Positions 1 through 11,396 of a stretch of DNA of 64,000 nt are shown here, piece after piece. The position numbers and the translations under genes are program-made. Source of the stretch: Limonium bicolor (Eukaryota > Streptophyta > Magnoliopsida > Caryophyllales > Plumbaginaceae); the NCBI GenBank assembly GCA_023374045.1, contig CM041778.1:98644839-98708838 (forward strand), given 5' to 3'. Below the pieces are notes generated by a model. The model was not told the DNA's origin. It did no database searches and saw nothing but the letters and a program-made list of their open reading frames with translations. How positions within the stretch are numbered: the stretch's first letter is position 1; every line of letters begins with the position of its first letter.

Positions 1-1084
1 TCGCAAATCCTAAATCAGATACATACCATCCCTAATCCCGTTCTTCAACTACATAAATCGTATTAAGCCAAGCATTGCTAAAAAAAATTCGAAATTGAAA
101 GCACTAAAGAAATGAAAACACACGCAAGTAAGAGAGGGGAGAAGGTGGAACCTGTTTGAGATTGAAGCAAACAAACAAAAAGAACAACCCACAAGATTTG
201 GTATTAGAGAAGTGAAGGTGAGAGTTGTTTGTGGTGTTGGGAGGCGCGGTGGCTCTTGGCTGTTTGATTTGGCTCGAAAGTACGTCGGGTAGGGTAGAAG
301 GTGAGAGAGAGGACTAACCCGGTATTTTATTTTTTGAATTTTTCCGAGGTGCCGGGTGTAGTGCTGGGTCTTTTGTACCCGACACATGTGATTCTAGTGA
401 GCCGGATGTCGTTTACCCAGCTTCGTGACCGGCACAATGAGATTCCTTGCCTCGCACCTGCAGTAGTTTACTTGCGTATACAATAAACAACAAAACAACA
501 TATGTATGCATACCAGTAAGTTAAAAATGGGTCTTATACATAAGTATAGGGGATAACATAAGGAATTATAATATTTTTACCAAGGAATAAAGAAATTTAA
601 CAAAAAATAATGGTACAAAATTAAAATAGCAAATTATGTAATTAATTCTAAAATTTTATGAAAACTAAAGTTGACATTGGGACCGTGTCAGTTTTCAAGC
701 TGGAAGTATTATTCCTGGAGTCGGACTTCCTCCGAGTATGCCGGATTACAACATCCGGAATTATGCACGACATATATACATTAATTTAGAAAAGAATAAA
801 TAAATCAACGAATAAATAAAAGAATAAAGAATATATAATGAACGAATTGAATCAGAGAGTAAAGAATAAAAATGAATAAGCATAAAATTGAACGGACCAG
901 GTATAGTGCCGGGAGTGATACGTCCGGCATTGACTTCCTCCAAAGGTGCCGGATTACCCTTACCCGACGTCACGCACGACATGTTCAAAAATAGATAAAA
1001 GGATAAATTAACGAATCAAAATTAAAGAAATAAAGAATAAAGAATAGGGTGATCACCAGTTTTAGGACTTGGACTATTTCCAAG
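1..1084 (-). mobile_element. Non-coding interior of a minus-strand LTR retrotransposon (partial)
   Basis: This AT-rich sequence lies on the interior side of the primer-binding site and LTR described next, so it is probably the 5' untranslated interior of an element that continues off the left edge. No gag or pol motif is readable in any frame. It carries scattered GC-rich words of the GCCGG/CCGGC type, for example CCGGAT at 741-746 pairing with ATCCGG at 753-758, on an otherwise AT-rich background. The short open frames here look like chance. Confidence 0.5.
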
Positions 1085-1102
1085 TCCCCAACAACGGCGT
1101 CA
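1085..1102 (-). promoter_or_regulatory. Primer-binding-site-like sequence
   Basis: The minus strand reads TGACGCCGTTGTTGGGGA. This is close to the TGGCGCCGTTGCCGGGGA type of primer-binding site found in plant Ty3/gypsy elements. It sits three bases from the inferred LTR end (CA on the minus strand), as expected for a tRNA-primed element. The second base differs from the canonical TGG start, so priming may be lost. Confidence 0.5.
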
Positions 1103-1105
1103 TTT

Positions 1106-2590
1106 TGCTAACAAGAAATTTGTAGGGAAAAATTATATACAAAAATGAATAAAATAATAAAAGAATTCTATAACTCTACTATGGGTAGCAAAAATCGTGG
1201 TCAGAATATAGTGTAAATAAATTACGACCGAGAGTATCGAACCCAAGGGACTTAATAGAAAATTAGTCCTAATCCTCGGTAATTACCTATTCTAATAAAA
1301 GAGGGGGAAAGATAAATAATAATTTAATTTAAAGAAACTATCTAATGATCTAACTAAATGATATTTACAATGGATTACCCTTGATTCGGGATAATAATCG
1401 ATCTAATTACAAGTATGATCACTAAGTCAAATTGACAAGTTTCGAATTAACCAACTCTTGAACACGCCGGATGTAATGCCGGACATAAGATGCACAACAC
1501 ATTCAAGAATTTTGAATGTGCCCGACACCAGACACCTGGCATTGCATCCGGCAGTGTCAAAATGTCAACATTGCTTTCCATGTTTTTGGTAGAAACAAAC
1601 ACTCTCAATCCATTATCGAATCCAGCAGATCTATTGCCAATAAACGAACAAGAAAGAGGAGAATAAAGTGGTTAATTCTTAATTTCCATCCCCTAATTTA
1701 TAGAAGACAAAGGCAACGATCCCTTAGATTCCTTCAACCCATTATGTTAGAATTTTGAAGTAAAGAAGAACAAGTAGCGAACTTATTCTACTCTTTGCAA
1801 TGAGATCGAAATCTAAGTTGGAAACTCGTAACTTTATTAAATGATCATAAATGTATTACAAAGAGTATCATTCCTAACCAAATATGACAAGGAATTCTAT
1901 TCCACCATCCACACAGATAAAAGAAAGAATACAAAGGAGATAAGGGAATTGGTCATAGCCTTAGCACGACATGGATTTCCTTCTCTTCGCGTGGATAGTT
2001 GTGCAGAACTTCCTTGGACACCAACACTTGGATGAATGCGGAATTAGAGAAATGAGTGGAGTGTAGGGATATGTTGAAGTGTGTGGAAATGTGAAGAATG
2101 TCGGTCTATTTATAGACTTCAAATCTTCATGTGTGCCGAAAGTCATGTCGGGTCAATGTCATCTGGCACCTTATAAAACACGTGCTCAACAGTAACGGTC
2201 AAAACCACCAAATCTGAGCGAAACGGTACTTGTGCCGAACAGGAGATGTCCGCACCATACCCGGCATCAACTGATTTGGTAACGGTAATTAACTGCCACG
2301 TCTGATGAACTGTGGTGACTTCTGCTTATGCCGGCTAGGATGTACCCGGCATTGCATCCGGCATGCCTTCTGTTTTGCTCCACTTATGCCGTGAATCATA
2401 CTTCCGGCATTATTCTCGGTGTCATTTGATCAGAATTTATTCCTCGCATGAAAATATAGAAAACATAAGTTTGAACGTAAATAATAGACTTTATACATAA
2501 TATAGCATAAATACTAGCTATTCTAACCTTATTTTGACTCTTATTTCTGTAATTCGAGACTATAATATATGATAAGTCTGAGACTTATCA
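1106..2590 (-). mobile_element. LTR of a Ty3/gypsy-like element
   Basis: On the minus strand the segment begins TGATAAGTCT and ends TTGTTAGCA, giving TG...CA ends, and is followed by the primer-binding-site-like sequence. A TATA-type core (CTATAAATAG on the minus strand) lies at 2105-2114, about 480 nt into the LTR, where a promoter is expected. The outer end is palindromic (TGATAAGTCT, one base, AGACTTATCA). The U3 part contains repeated GCCGG/CCGGC words at 2329-2420. The ends are inferred from one copy only, because the partner LTR would be outside the window. Confidence 0.5.
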
Positions 2591-2850
2591 AAAGTATACT
2601 CAGATTCCATGCTTGTAGCAAGGCAAAATGACAACATCTACGAAGTAAAAGAAGTGAACCTTTGAAGATATCTGCAAAAAGTACAGGAATTAAAGGCCAA
2701 CTTCTCAAAGTGAGCTAAATCATCTTCCCCGGTCCAAAAACGTCGAAGCAGACACCATAGCCAAACTTGCTAGCATGGCCAAAAGGGTACCAGTAAAAGA
2801 TGTGAATCCGCCAACGGCAATAAAATGCGAGTACCAAGAGGAACTCTAAT
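2591..2850 (+). pseudogene. Decayed gypsy RNase H C-terminal fragment
   Basis: Frame-shifted reading gives the phrase RYLQKVQELKANF followed, in another frame, by residues resembling PRSENTRADALAKLASMA. That pattern is the end of the RNase H region of plant Ty3/gypsy pol (Tat/Ogre-like lineage). Several stops and frame changes show that it is a relic. It abuts the LTR at 2590 directly, so the LTR element may have inserted into this older element. Confidence 0.55.
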
Positions 2851-3590
2851 CTCTCATAAAGTATTTACTAAGGACGGAAGGCACTGGAGTACGATTCTCA
2901 GCAAAAAGGTGGTGTGGAGGAATAAGAGTCAGAGAAATTTTTTACCTTCTTTAACACCCTGAATGCAGTCTAAGCCAGCACAAAAATCCTCCGGCTTACC
3001 TTCTACAACATTTTTTGAGACCATGGCTCTAGTAGTAGCAAAGAAAGGCAAAGGCAAAGAAACGAGTTTTTCAGATTTGCAGATAATTGAATGTTAGAAA
3101 GTAGAATGAAGGCGGAAGACGAAGAGAGCATAGAAGAGCAACTATTAGCACAAAGTGAAGAAAGAGAAATTGAAGTGACTCATTTAAAATATAAAGGCGG
3201 TAAAAAATAATTTTCAGCTTTTATTTTATTTCTTAAATAACCTCATAGAAAAATAAAGAAACAAAAAGACCATACAGCATTCCTAGTGGAGTGCACGCGC
3301 TGGAAAAAGAAGTAGTCAACTTCGACGGACTCGACCTAAAAAAAAGTCAAAGGGGAAGAAAAAGAAGTCATTTTCCTTGCTTCTGCATAGACAAAGAGCT
3401 TGTGGGAATGAGAGAGCAGAGCAAGGCGAAAACAACTTGCAAAAGAGAGCATGTGGGACTATAGGAAAAATGGCAAACTTGTACAAAAAAAATTCACGCT
3501 CACCTCCGAAAAGTTCTACTTAAAAAAATGATAAAAAGTAGAACTTGTGGAAAGATGAGAAGGGAAAAACAAGTCCCAAGGCCGAAGCAA
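2851..3590. other. A-rich stretch, no gene seen
   Basis: This is probably the continuation of the decayed gypsy element (after RNase H, 3' non-coding part). It is rich in A and AAG runs. I found no integrase zinc finger, no catalytic DDE pattern and no open frame of note. Confidence 0.35.
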
Positions 3591-4324
3591 TAAAAAGGGC
3601 AGAAGAACTACTACAAGAAGGGCCCGAGCAGACAAAAAGGTAGCGACCGAGCGTAGCAGCCTGGGCACAGCATAAGAGAAATATCTTGTATAGGTAGCAA
3701 CCTGGTGTTCAGGCCCAGGTGCAACTTAAGTGAAATATCTTGTATAGGTAGTGACTAGGCGTTCAGGCCCGGGTACAACGTATAGATAGCTACCGAGCGT
3801 TCAGGCCCAAGCGCGGCATAGGTAGAATTCTGCGTAAATAGTACCTAAGCGCTTAGGACCAGGAATAGCTTGAGATAAGGCCTCATATAGCGACCAAACA
3901 TTCAGGCCCGAATGATAGTTAAGTAAAGACACTAGGGATGTATGAAAGCCTATCAACTAAGGAAGGAATTTGTAGAAGCAAACTATAAATAAGGGATCAC
4001 CTCAAAGCAATAAAGCGGACAATCAGAATTCTCTCATCTTCTCTCTCATCCTCTCTCTCTCTCTCTCTCTCTCTCATTATCTCGTACTCTCTACTTGCAT
4101 ACCAATTCTTGGGTTCTCAGGGCTTAACCGTGTTCAAAGGCTCAGGTAACAGAGGGTTACTGATACGAGATAAGCTGCACTCTCATTGCATCCTGACGAT
4201 AACCGATGGCCGTTGACCAGGTCATTGATAGATATTGACCGACAATTAGTAGTTGTTGACAGACAGCTGGCGGCCATTAATCACTGACCGGTGGCCGCTC
4301 ACCGATAATACATTTTTTTCTCAT
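3591..4324 (+). mobile_element. LTR-like region with TATA box
   Basis: Between 3640 and 3930 a loosely repeated phrase (flavour: gtagcgaccgagcgttcagg) occurs about five times. It is followed by TATAAATA at 3984-3991, a (TC)n run at about 4034-4074 and a GC-richer leader. This order (U3 repeats, TATA, pyrimidine-rich R/U5) is typical of plant gypsy LTRs. Both borders are uncertain, and the next segment starts in the middle of RT, so a deletion has probably joined the two. Confidence 0.4.
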
Positions 4325-5085
4325 GTAGAAATATACAGTGAGGATAATCATATTTGACGAAAGTACATCAATTAGTACAGAATTAAGTTGAATTTTGATA
4401 AATGTGTCTTTGGTGTAACCCAGGGGAAATTTCAAGTTTCATGGTGGGACAAAGAGGAATTCAAGTTGACCCGGAAAAAACCCAGGCAATCTGAACCTTC
4501 CAAAGAGTATCAAAGATGTGCAAGCTTTGAATGGAAGACTCACTGCCCTGAGTAGATTCTGTTCAAAGCTCCAGGAAAAGTCCATCCCCTTTTTCAACAT
4601 GCTTCGGAAGAATAAGCAATTCTAGTGGAATTCAGAATGAGTAGAGGCATTTGAGCGGATAAAAGAGATGCTCCAGGAGCTTCCTAATCTAGGTGTTTCG
4701 GCCCCTGGACAGACTTATTCATACATTTATTAGTATCAGAAAGGGCTATGGCGGCTGTCTTGGTAATGGAAGAGGCACGAAAAGAGATTCCGGTTTATTA
4801 CACCGGGAAAATTTTAACCTCTACCGAGACAAGATATACTAACATTGAAAAAGTTATGTTTGCTCTTGTCATAGCTTTAAGGAAATTAAGGTCATATTTC
4901 CAGTCACATCGAATCTTCGTCCGGACTAATTGGTCTCTGAAGCAGATCGCAAATAACCTGAATGCTTTCAGTAGAATGGTTAGCTAGACAGTCAAGCTCA
5001 CACAGTTTGAGATACATTATACCCCACAGATCGCAATAAAAACTCAAGCGCTGGCATATTTCATTACTGAATCAAGGGCAATTCA
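4325..5085 (+). pseudogene. Decayed gypsy reverse transcriptase-RNase H
   Basis: Reading across frameshifts gives the RT end (NFDKCVFGV, then IKDVQALNGRLTALSRF), the linker (IPFFNMLRK) and the RNase H start. The last is a 79-residue open frame at 4748-4987 with AAVLVMEEA, YYTGKIL and ETRYTNIEKVMFALV. After the stop the frame resumes as LTQFEIHYTPQIAIKTQALA, the expected RNase H core. RT palm motifs upstream of the YxDD region are missing. The fold-back element begins right after position 5085 and interrupts the sequence. Confidence 0.75.
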
Positions 5086-5091
5086 CCCATC

Positions 5092-6085
5092 ATGTTTGAC
5101 AAAATTGTATCCCGCATCCACCTTGTTTCAGAAATTACTTTCCTGACCTAAGATGTTTCCACCGTTTTAGATCTGGCACCTTCGGTCTAAATTGGTTTAA
5201 CTAATTTTTGTTCATTTTAGGAGATACATAAACGTCATCAAAAATTAATGAAACTTTACATGAACGATGTTAAAGTATTATTATTTGAACATATGTCAAA
5301 TCCCAAGTTTTCTAAGATCACATGTGACCTATGCGGCCTAATGCAAACACGCTCAAATTAAGCTTTTTTGCGGTTTCTACCGTAAGTTCGTTTTTTCTAA
5401 TCTTCTAGAAGATGTTTAAACGCCATCAGTAGTTGACAAAACTTTACATGGACGATATTAAAGTGTTATATTTCGGACATATGCCAAATCCCAAGTTTTG
5501 TAAACTTACCTGTGACCTGTGAGATCCAATGAAAACATGTTCAGAGTAAAACACAATTTACGGGTTTTGGCGCCAAAAACTTGGGATTTGACATAGGCCT
5601 AAAATATAACATTTTAACATCATCCATATAAATTTTCATCAAATATGAACGATGTTTAAACATCTTATAAATTTAACAAAAATTAAAGAAAATCAACTTG
5701 TGCCATAAACCGAAACTAATTTACTCTGAACGTGTTTTCGTTGGGTCGCACATGTCACAAGTGAGCTTAGAAAACTTGTGATTTAGCCGATGGTGCACAA
5801 AATAAACATCGTCCATGTAAATTTTCATCAACTTAGGACAACGTTTAAGAATCTCCTTAATTGAAAAAATAGAGAAAACCAATTTGGACGGAAGATGTCA
5901 GATGTAAAACAGTGTAAACGTTATGGGTGGGGAAAGTAATTCTGAAACCATGTAGGTGCGGGTCATAATTTTGCCTAACATCATGGGAGAGATGTAATTT
6001 AGGGTGGCCAATTGTTTTCAAGCTGCATGTTCTAGTTATAGGTTGCTATACATTGTGGTCTATATAGAAATCTTTGGTATGTAGG
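5092..6085. mobile_element. Fold-back (long inverted repeat) element, copy 1
   Basis: The left part (from TTCACCCATCATG) is an imperfect inverted copy of the right part, whose reverse complement reads CCCATGATGTTAGGC and onward. The two arms can be followed inward for at least 300 bp. Inner modules built around AAATCCCAAGTTTT also occur in both orientations. A homologous copy lies at 17104-18112. No protein-coding frame is present. It interrupts the gypsy RNase H relic. I could not find a clear target duplication, so the class is unassigned. Confidence 0.65.
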
Positions 6086-6189
6086 TTTCTGCGATATCAT
6101 TGGCAAGAAATTATGTCCTTTATACAATCTCTATTGCATATAAACAATATCCTACATGGCTTCCTACCTCAGGCGGGAGCTTCTTTCTC

Positions 6190-6724
6190 TCTAAGGCGGG
6201 AGCTTCTTATTACCAAAACAAGCTTCTTCACCGATAATACATTCATGTGCTGCTACTATGTCGTTTCTCACTACTATATCATCTACATAGGCTTTGACGT
6301 TCCGGGACAACTGCCCTTGGAATACTTCATCAATCATTCGTTGAAAAGTTGCTCCCGCATTTTTTAACCTGAATGGCATGACTTTATAACACAATGTACC
6401 GAACGAAGTGATGAAAGATGTTTTTTCATGATCATTCTCGTTCAACATTATTTGATTGTATCCAGAGAATGCATCTAAGAAACTCATTACATTGCTTTGA
6501 GATGTTGCCATCACTAATTTGTCAATGGATGGTAGTGGATAAAAATATTTTGGACAAGCTTTATTTAAATCTGTGAAATCAACGCACATCCTCCATTTTC
6601 CATTTGCTTTTTTAACCATTACAACTTGACAACCACCTTGGATAAAAAAAACCATCTTAACGAACCCAGCCTGAAGAAGCTTGTCCATTTCTGCCCGAGC
6701 CACCTCGTCCCTTTCTCTTCCCAT
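6190..6724 (-). pseudogene. Ty3/gypsy reverse transcriptase, 3'-truncated
   Basis: A 177-residue open frame shows ordered RT motifs: VVMVKKANGKWRMCVDFTDL (residues about 35-54), NKACPKYFYPLPSIDKLV, SFLDAFSGYNQI, TFQRMIDEVF and the catalytic YVDD followed by IVV. In active plant elements this domain copies element RNA to DNA. Here the reading frame stops about 30 residues after YVDD, and RNase H and integrase are absent, so the element is truncated. It lies downstream of the protease and gag frames on the same strand, in the normal gag-PR-RT order. Confidence 0.85.
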
Positions 6725-6940
6725 TATTCTCTTTCTCTATCTGATGGCTGGGAATTTTAAATCAACATTCAAATTGTGACGGATAATGCTGGCGTCCACC
6801 CCGGGCATGTCTTTTGGGCTCCAAGCAATCGTCTTTCTTCTTTATTCCAAAAATCTTATTAAACGAGTATGTTAACCACAATCAAAGGCATTTCCAATTT
6901 TGAAAATTTTAGAGGAATCAAATTTTAAAGGTATCTCTTC

Positions 6941-7636
6941 CTAGAGATCCAGCGAGTTTAAGGCTCTTTCTGATTCTCCTAACTGTGTCCGAGCTCTTAC
7001 TTCTCCTTCCTCGTATTCTCGAGAAGTTCTGGTCTCCTTTACCACATCATCTTCTGGAAATCCCTCAGCACACCCGTGCGGATTTTTGAGGGATTTCCGG
7101 CTTCCGGGAATTGACACTAATCTTTCTGACCTGGTCAAATATTTCAACTTGAGGTACTACGTGCTACAAACAGCTCCAAAGGCATTGATGCCTAGTCTCC
7201 CCAAGTATACATTGTATCTTGACAGGTCTCTTAAGATATACAGAGTTATCCTTTCCGTTCTCCTGTTGTCCTTCTGACCTAAAGTCATGGTAACATCAAT
7301 GCTAGCGGAAGCTTGTGTTGTGATCCCTCTTATAAAGCCCCTGAAAGTTGCAGTAAACGGGTTGACTTTTTCTTTCGGTATTTCCAGTTTCCGGAATGCT
7401 TCCAGCGAGGTCACATTCGCTCCAGCTTCACTATGGACCAATATATTGCCCACCATTTTATCGTTGATTTGGGCCTGAATGACAAGGGGATTACTGTGTG
7501 GAAAATAGACTCCCACCCCACCGTCTTCTGTAAAATATATCGGTGCCAGGGATTCTTTTCTCATGACCTTTCTTTCTGGCAACTTTTCGTGAACCTCGTG
7601 TACATGCCTTTTCCTTTCATTCATAAAGTATGGCAC
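6941..7636 (-). pseudogene. Gypsy retropepsin region, damaged
   Basis: The open frame at 7157-7636 carries NILVHSEAGANVTSLEAFRK, which aligns with the retropepsin active site normally written as VLVDSG(S/A)S followed by N(V/I)LxxxxF. The catalytic Asp is replaced by His and the Gly by Glu, so the protease should be inactive. A second frame at 6941-7147 probably continues the PR-RT linker. It sits between gag and RT on the minus strand. Confidence 0.65.
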
Positions 7637-7669
7637 TTTCTCTGAAAATAATCCAGTATGGCTCTTTCC

Positions 7670-8113
7670 CTAAGTGTTCATCGCAAAGATAAACTTCTTG
7701 ATGTGTTGTGTTGAATCTCCAATTCCATCGTACTTCTCTATCGTTGACGCCACAAAAAAGGGTGGGAGTTTGGCCTTTTTGATGCTTTCAGTGAAGGGAT
7801 ACAGAGACATATCTATAGTATCCTCATCCTCTGTAATGATTACTGGTGATTTTTCCTTCCTACTTCCCTCTCCGCTTTTAGATACATCTTTACTCTTCAG
7901 ATTATCGATAACGCTAGCCATTTCCTCCATTTTTCTCTGATAATCTCGATCTCTCTCCATAAGCTCTTGTTGAAATCTTTCATTGCTTTTGACTATCTTT
8001 TCATTAACACCTTGGGCAAAGCTCCTCATTAAATCGCAGAGTTCTTGTTTTGAGATAGAGTTGCCCTTAGCTTCAACTACCTTTTCTTTCCCCTTTCTAG
8101 TTCCTGGTGCCAT
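7670..8113 (-). pseudogene. Gypsy gag N-terminal part
   Basis: The 147-residue frame starts with Met 57 nt after the LTR boundary and its primer-binding site, as expected for gag. It has a basic start, a central charged helical segment (about residues 40-75), then LPPFFVASTIEKYDGIGDS, the conserved YDGxGDPxxH-like core of plant gypsy gag. The frame ends soon after this core, before any zinc knuckle. The full gag is therefore truncated or frame-shifted. Confidence 0.75.
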
Positions 8114-8174
8114 TTTTCAAATCAAGAAGATGATGTGCGTGGTTTAGATCGTGGTTTTCTTTCGACTGTTCTTT

Positions 8175-8190
8175 CCCACAGACGGCGCCA
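8175..8190 (-). promoter_or_regulatory. Retrotransposon primer-binding site
   Basis: The minus strand reads TGGCGCCGTCTGTGGG, two bases after the LTR end (CTCTACTTCA, then TT). TGG start, spacing and position before gag are all canonical. I do not assign the priming tRNA. Confidence 0.8.
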
Positions 8191-8192
8191 AA

Positions 8193-8690
8193 TGAAGTAG
8201 AGCTGTGTGAACTCTACTCTGCTCTCTCACTCCTCACAGTACGTACTCTCAAGACAGTAGTAGACAAATTGACAAAGAATAACAGAAGTATATTGATGTA
8301 GGCGTGACTGTTTTACATGATCGTACTTCCAATTTATAGGCTCATATATGCCTATTTTGGAACATTCTATAAATGCTAGAGTTTTCTTTGTATACAGTCT
8401 TTTTACTTTATATTTTCCCTTTATATATACAAAACTTTAATGGTCACTTTCCCTAGTCTGATCGCCCGGTCGTTTCTGTCTTGACCGGTTGTCCTTTACA
8501 ACACTATTGGCCCTATCGACCGTTCCGTCTATAGGATAATATTAGTTAAAGTTCTTTTATACTACGTCCGGTCGTTTTTACACAACCTCTACCGGAAAGA
8601 AACCTTTCTTGTTATGTCCGATCGTTCCTTGTCTGTCCAGCCCGGAAGTCTCCCATTATAGTCTTTAGCTTACATTTAGTGATCTTAGGC
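8193..8690 (-). mobile_element. 5' LTR of the minus-strand gypsy element
   Basis: The inner end is fixed by the primer-binding site. The outer end is not resolved and is given approximately. On the minus strand a TATAAATT core lies at about 8332-8343. The U3 half contains several CCGGTCG-type words between 8460 and 8640. With gag, protease and RT this makes a 5'-complete, 3'-truncated element. Confidence 0.6.
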
Positions 8691-8936
8691 ATGTTATCGT
8701 TTGATTTCTATGTGTTGAGCTGGAGGATTTCCAAAAAATAGAACACGTGTTTTGATTACATGATTGTTTACAATTGTCTCCGCCGTGAAAGAAAATATTA
8801 TTACTACCTAGTACCTAGATGACAAAATATTGTTAAGATGTCTGGTCATGCAACAAGTTGCTCCCCTGCATACGCACATTAATTTATTTGTATATTGATC
8901 ATACATATATATGCTCGATATAAGCTAACTAACATG
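8691..8936. other. Intergenic, nothing recognised
   Basis: AT-rich sequence without open frame, repeat or RNA signal that I can support. Confidence 0.4.
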
Positions 8937-8944
8937 GGAATAAT

Positions 8945-9118
8945 CAGGGGCGGAGCCAGAAATAATAGTTGAGGGGGGCATATGTAAAATTATAAATAAT
9001 TAGGGGGGGTTTTTGTAAAAATTTGCTTAAAAATTTTTTTTTTACACTATATTTTTATGTAATTTAACAAAGTTGGGGGTGTTTTGCTCCCTCCATCCCC
9101 CCTCTGTCTACGCCCCTG
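8945..9118. mobile_element. hAT-type MITE
   Basis: The 174-bp element has inverted ends CAGGGGCGGAGCCAG and (right end, reversed) CAGGGGCGTAGACAG. It is flanked by a perfect 8-bp duplication GGAATAAT at 8937-8944 and 9119-9126. An 8-bp target duplication with CAGGGGCG ends is the hAT signature. The interior is AT- and G-run-rich and non-coding, so the element depends on a transposase elsewhere. The perfect duplication suggests a fairly recent insertion. Confidence 0.9.
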
Positions 9119-9126
9119 GGAATAAT

Positions 9127-10223
9127 GATAATGAAAAATCTTCCTTCATTTCCTATTTTATGGATTAAATTATTAATATGTGTAATGCATTTCACGCCTT
9201 GAGTACATAGATTTATATTGATGATTCAATAGACGAAAATAGTACAATCGCCTGCTATATAACGTATAGTGTTCTCCCCCGTCGAAGTTATGTAGTGTTC
9301 TCCCCCGTCAAGTTTGGCGTAAATATACATAATCCTCTACTAAATTAGGGATGCGGGAAACATGTGTACGGATAATTAATTCATATTTTTGTCAGATTGA
9401 TAGAGTGCTAGCCTGTTGTTGAGGTATGTTGGTCACAATCGCCGCAACAAACCATGCATAACGTGGCTGTCGTTTTGTTTTTTAAGTTGAGGGTTGGGTT
9501 TCGAACGATTATAATTAATATTTGGATTTCATAGATTTTAGAGATTACACCGAATTATCAAAGAACAGGACTGGTGGCGTCTGGCTAGCTAGAGTATGTT
9601 AGCAAAAACCGCCGGATCAAAGAGTTTTCTTAAGGTAAATTAAGGCATCATTTCTCATACTGTCTCTCTATTATCGACTGTCTTAATGGAAGAAGAAAGT
9701 CTGACAAAATGTAGAGATCAGTCTCATGAGGCCGTTAGATTAACTATGGGAGCCCCAAATGTTAGCTGGAACGTCAACCTAAAACTGATAATATTCAAAC
9801 ACATCTACAAGCTAATCTAGGAAGAAAAAGAACCTTAATACTATTTGGTTCTATAACTTTCCTTTATGTATAATGGATTTTGTTGTTTAATATAAGTTCC
9901 TTTTTTTTAAAAAAAAAAGCATCATTTCTGAATTCAACCGTTTCCCATTTAAACAATTTTTTTTTCAAACTCCCCCATTTTAAACAATTGAGTGACGTTC
10001 TTATTGCATAAATTAATTAGGAGTAAGATAACATAACCACTTTTGGTACCCGCGGGTGGTTCGTTGGGTGGGGAGTAATAGATTCAATAAAGAACAAGGT
10101 ACCAACATGTAGCTAAAGATAGATGTATTAAATCTACATATAGTAGAAGAAAACTGTACATTACATCTATAAAAATATGTTTATTATTTATATAACAAAT
10201 GTTGTATATAAAAATAACACTTT
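9127..10223. other. Intergenic, no gene seen
   Basis: AT-rich DNA. The only structure noted is a short direct repeat (GTGTTCTCCCCCGTC twice, near 9270 and 9295) and T/A homopolymer runs near 9900. No coding frame is supported. Confidence 0.4.
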
Positions 10224-10795
10224 CACTACAACAAATAAGATCTATGGAGGCAACAAAAATTGCCTCTGTAAATCAAAAAGTTGCCTCTGTAGATATTTAG
10301 AGGCGACAAAAAAATTGCCTCTAGGTTGCCTCTAAAAAATCGCCTCAGTTGATTATGGAGGCAACTACAAGGTTTGCCTTTGTTGATTGAATCTACAGAG
10401 GCAACATAGCTCGCCTCCATTGACCTTGAACAATGGAGGCAAATGCAAACTCGCCTCTGTTGCTCTTAACCTACTGAGGCAACTACCTTATCTCGCCTCC
10501 GTTGAGCTGTGTGAGGAGTGCCTTCCAGCATAGGCAAACGAGGCAACAAGTTTTACTCGCCTCTGTTGATATACTACAACCGAGGCAAGGGCTAAACCTC
10601 GCCTCCATTGATCTATGTAGAAAATAAGCAACGGAGGCTACTTATTCTACTCGCCTCCATTGATGTCTAACAACCGAGGCAAGTCTTGAAACTCGCCTCC
10701 ATTGTTTATGTAGGAAATAAACAACAAAGGCAACCTGTTTCTACTCGCCTCTGTTGATGTAACACAAAGGAGGCAATTGAAAAGTTGCCCCGTTG
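10224..10795. repeat. Left subterminal repeat array of the CACTA element
   Basis: At least twenty copies of short words such as GAGGCAAC, TTGCCTC and CGCCTCC occur in both orientations, spaced about 20-45 bp. In this superfamily, subterminal repeats are the sites bound by the element's own DNA-binding protein. The same words recur at the right end. Confidence 0.8.
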
Positions 10796-11096
10796 ATCTT
10801 TTATTTTTTAAAAAAAAATTACTAAAGCATATAAGCTCCCATAGCTCCTTTCTAATAGCAATTTCATAAACAATAGCGCACAAATATACCAGGACAGACA
10901 ATAAATCGTGGAACAACAAAATTGATGGAAATAGAAAACATTATTTGTTGCACATTGTTAAGAAACTACTAATGAGGTATTGTTAACCCTTGTTTAAGCT
11001 GTTCATAACAATACACCGTGGAACAAGGTATATGATGTCCGATAATGGTATTGAAACTGAAAATATTGCTAACTGCTTCTTGGTATTTGCACTTAC

Positions 11097-11215
11097 AGAG
11101 TCAAGCAGGACATTAGAAGTCTTGAAATCTCGGTAAATCACTTTAGCTTCAGCACTGTGGAGGAAAGCTAGTCCCTTTGCAGCTCCAAGTGCAACTTTGA
11201 ATCGGAGGGTTCATG
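11097..11215 (-). pseudogene. Captured RLCK-VII (PBS1-like) kinase exon
   Basis: The minus strand encodes [16 protein letters not shown] and then [15 protein letters not shown], directly followed by a GTAAGTGC splice donor. This is subdomain VIa-VIb of receptor-like cytoplasmic kinases of family VII, with the characteristic YRDFKxSNxLLD catalytic loop. Only one exon of roughly 40 residues is present, so no active kinase can be made. The intact donor shows that genomic DNA was captured. It is the most 3' captured piece on the minus strand. Confidence 0.8.
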
Positions 11216-11338
11216 AAAGAGGCTGAAAGCAAGAACCCCTGCAACAAACAGCACCAACAAGTTCGTGAAATAACACTTTAAGTCCCAGCACATGAAACAT
11301 AAATCAGACAGTCAATTAAGAGAGAAAATGTCAGTAAC

Positions 11339-11396
11339 CTTGTCGGGAGTTATAAGGCCCTTGTCCTCTGCATCTTTGATCACACTATATTCAATA
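11339..11396 (-). pseudogene. Captured cysteine synthase (OASTL) exon
   Basis: A 58-nt exon encodes SIEYSVIKDAEDKGLITPDK, matching the R(I/V)xYSMIxDAExKGLITPG segment of plant O-acetylserine (thiol) lyase, a PLP enzyme of cysteine biosynthesis. It is bounded by an acceptor (TTGCAG) and a GT donor, both intact. The residues after the SVKDR lysine region are kept, but the rest of the enzyme is missing. A single short exon makes this call less secure than the others, though the phrase is distinctive. Confidence 0.7.
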
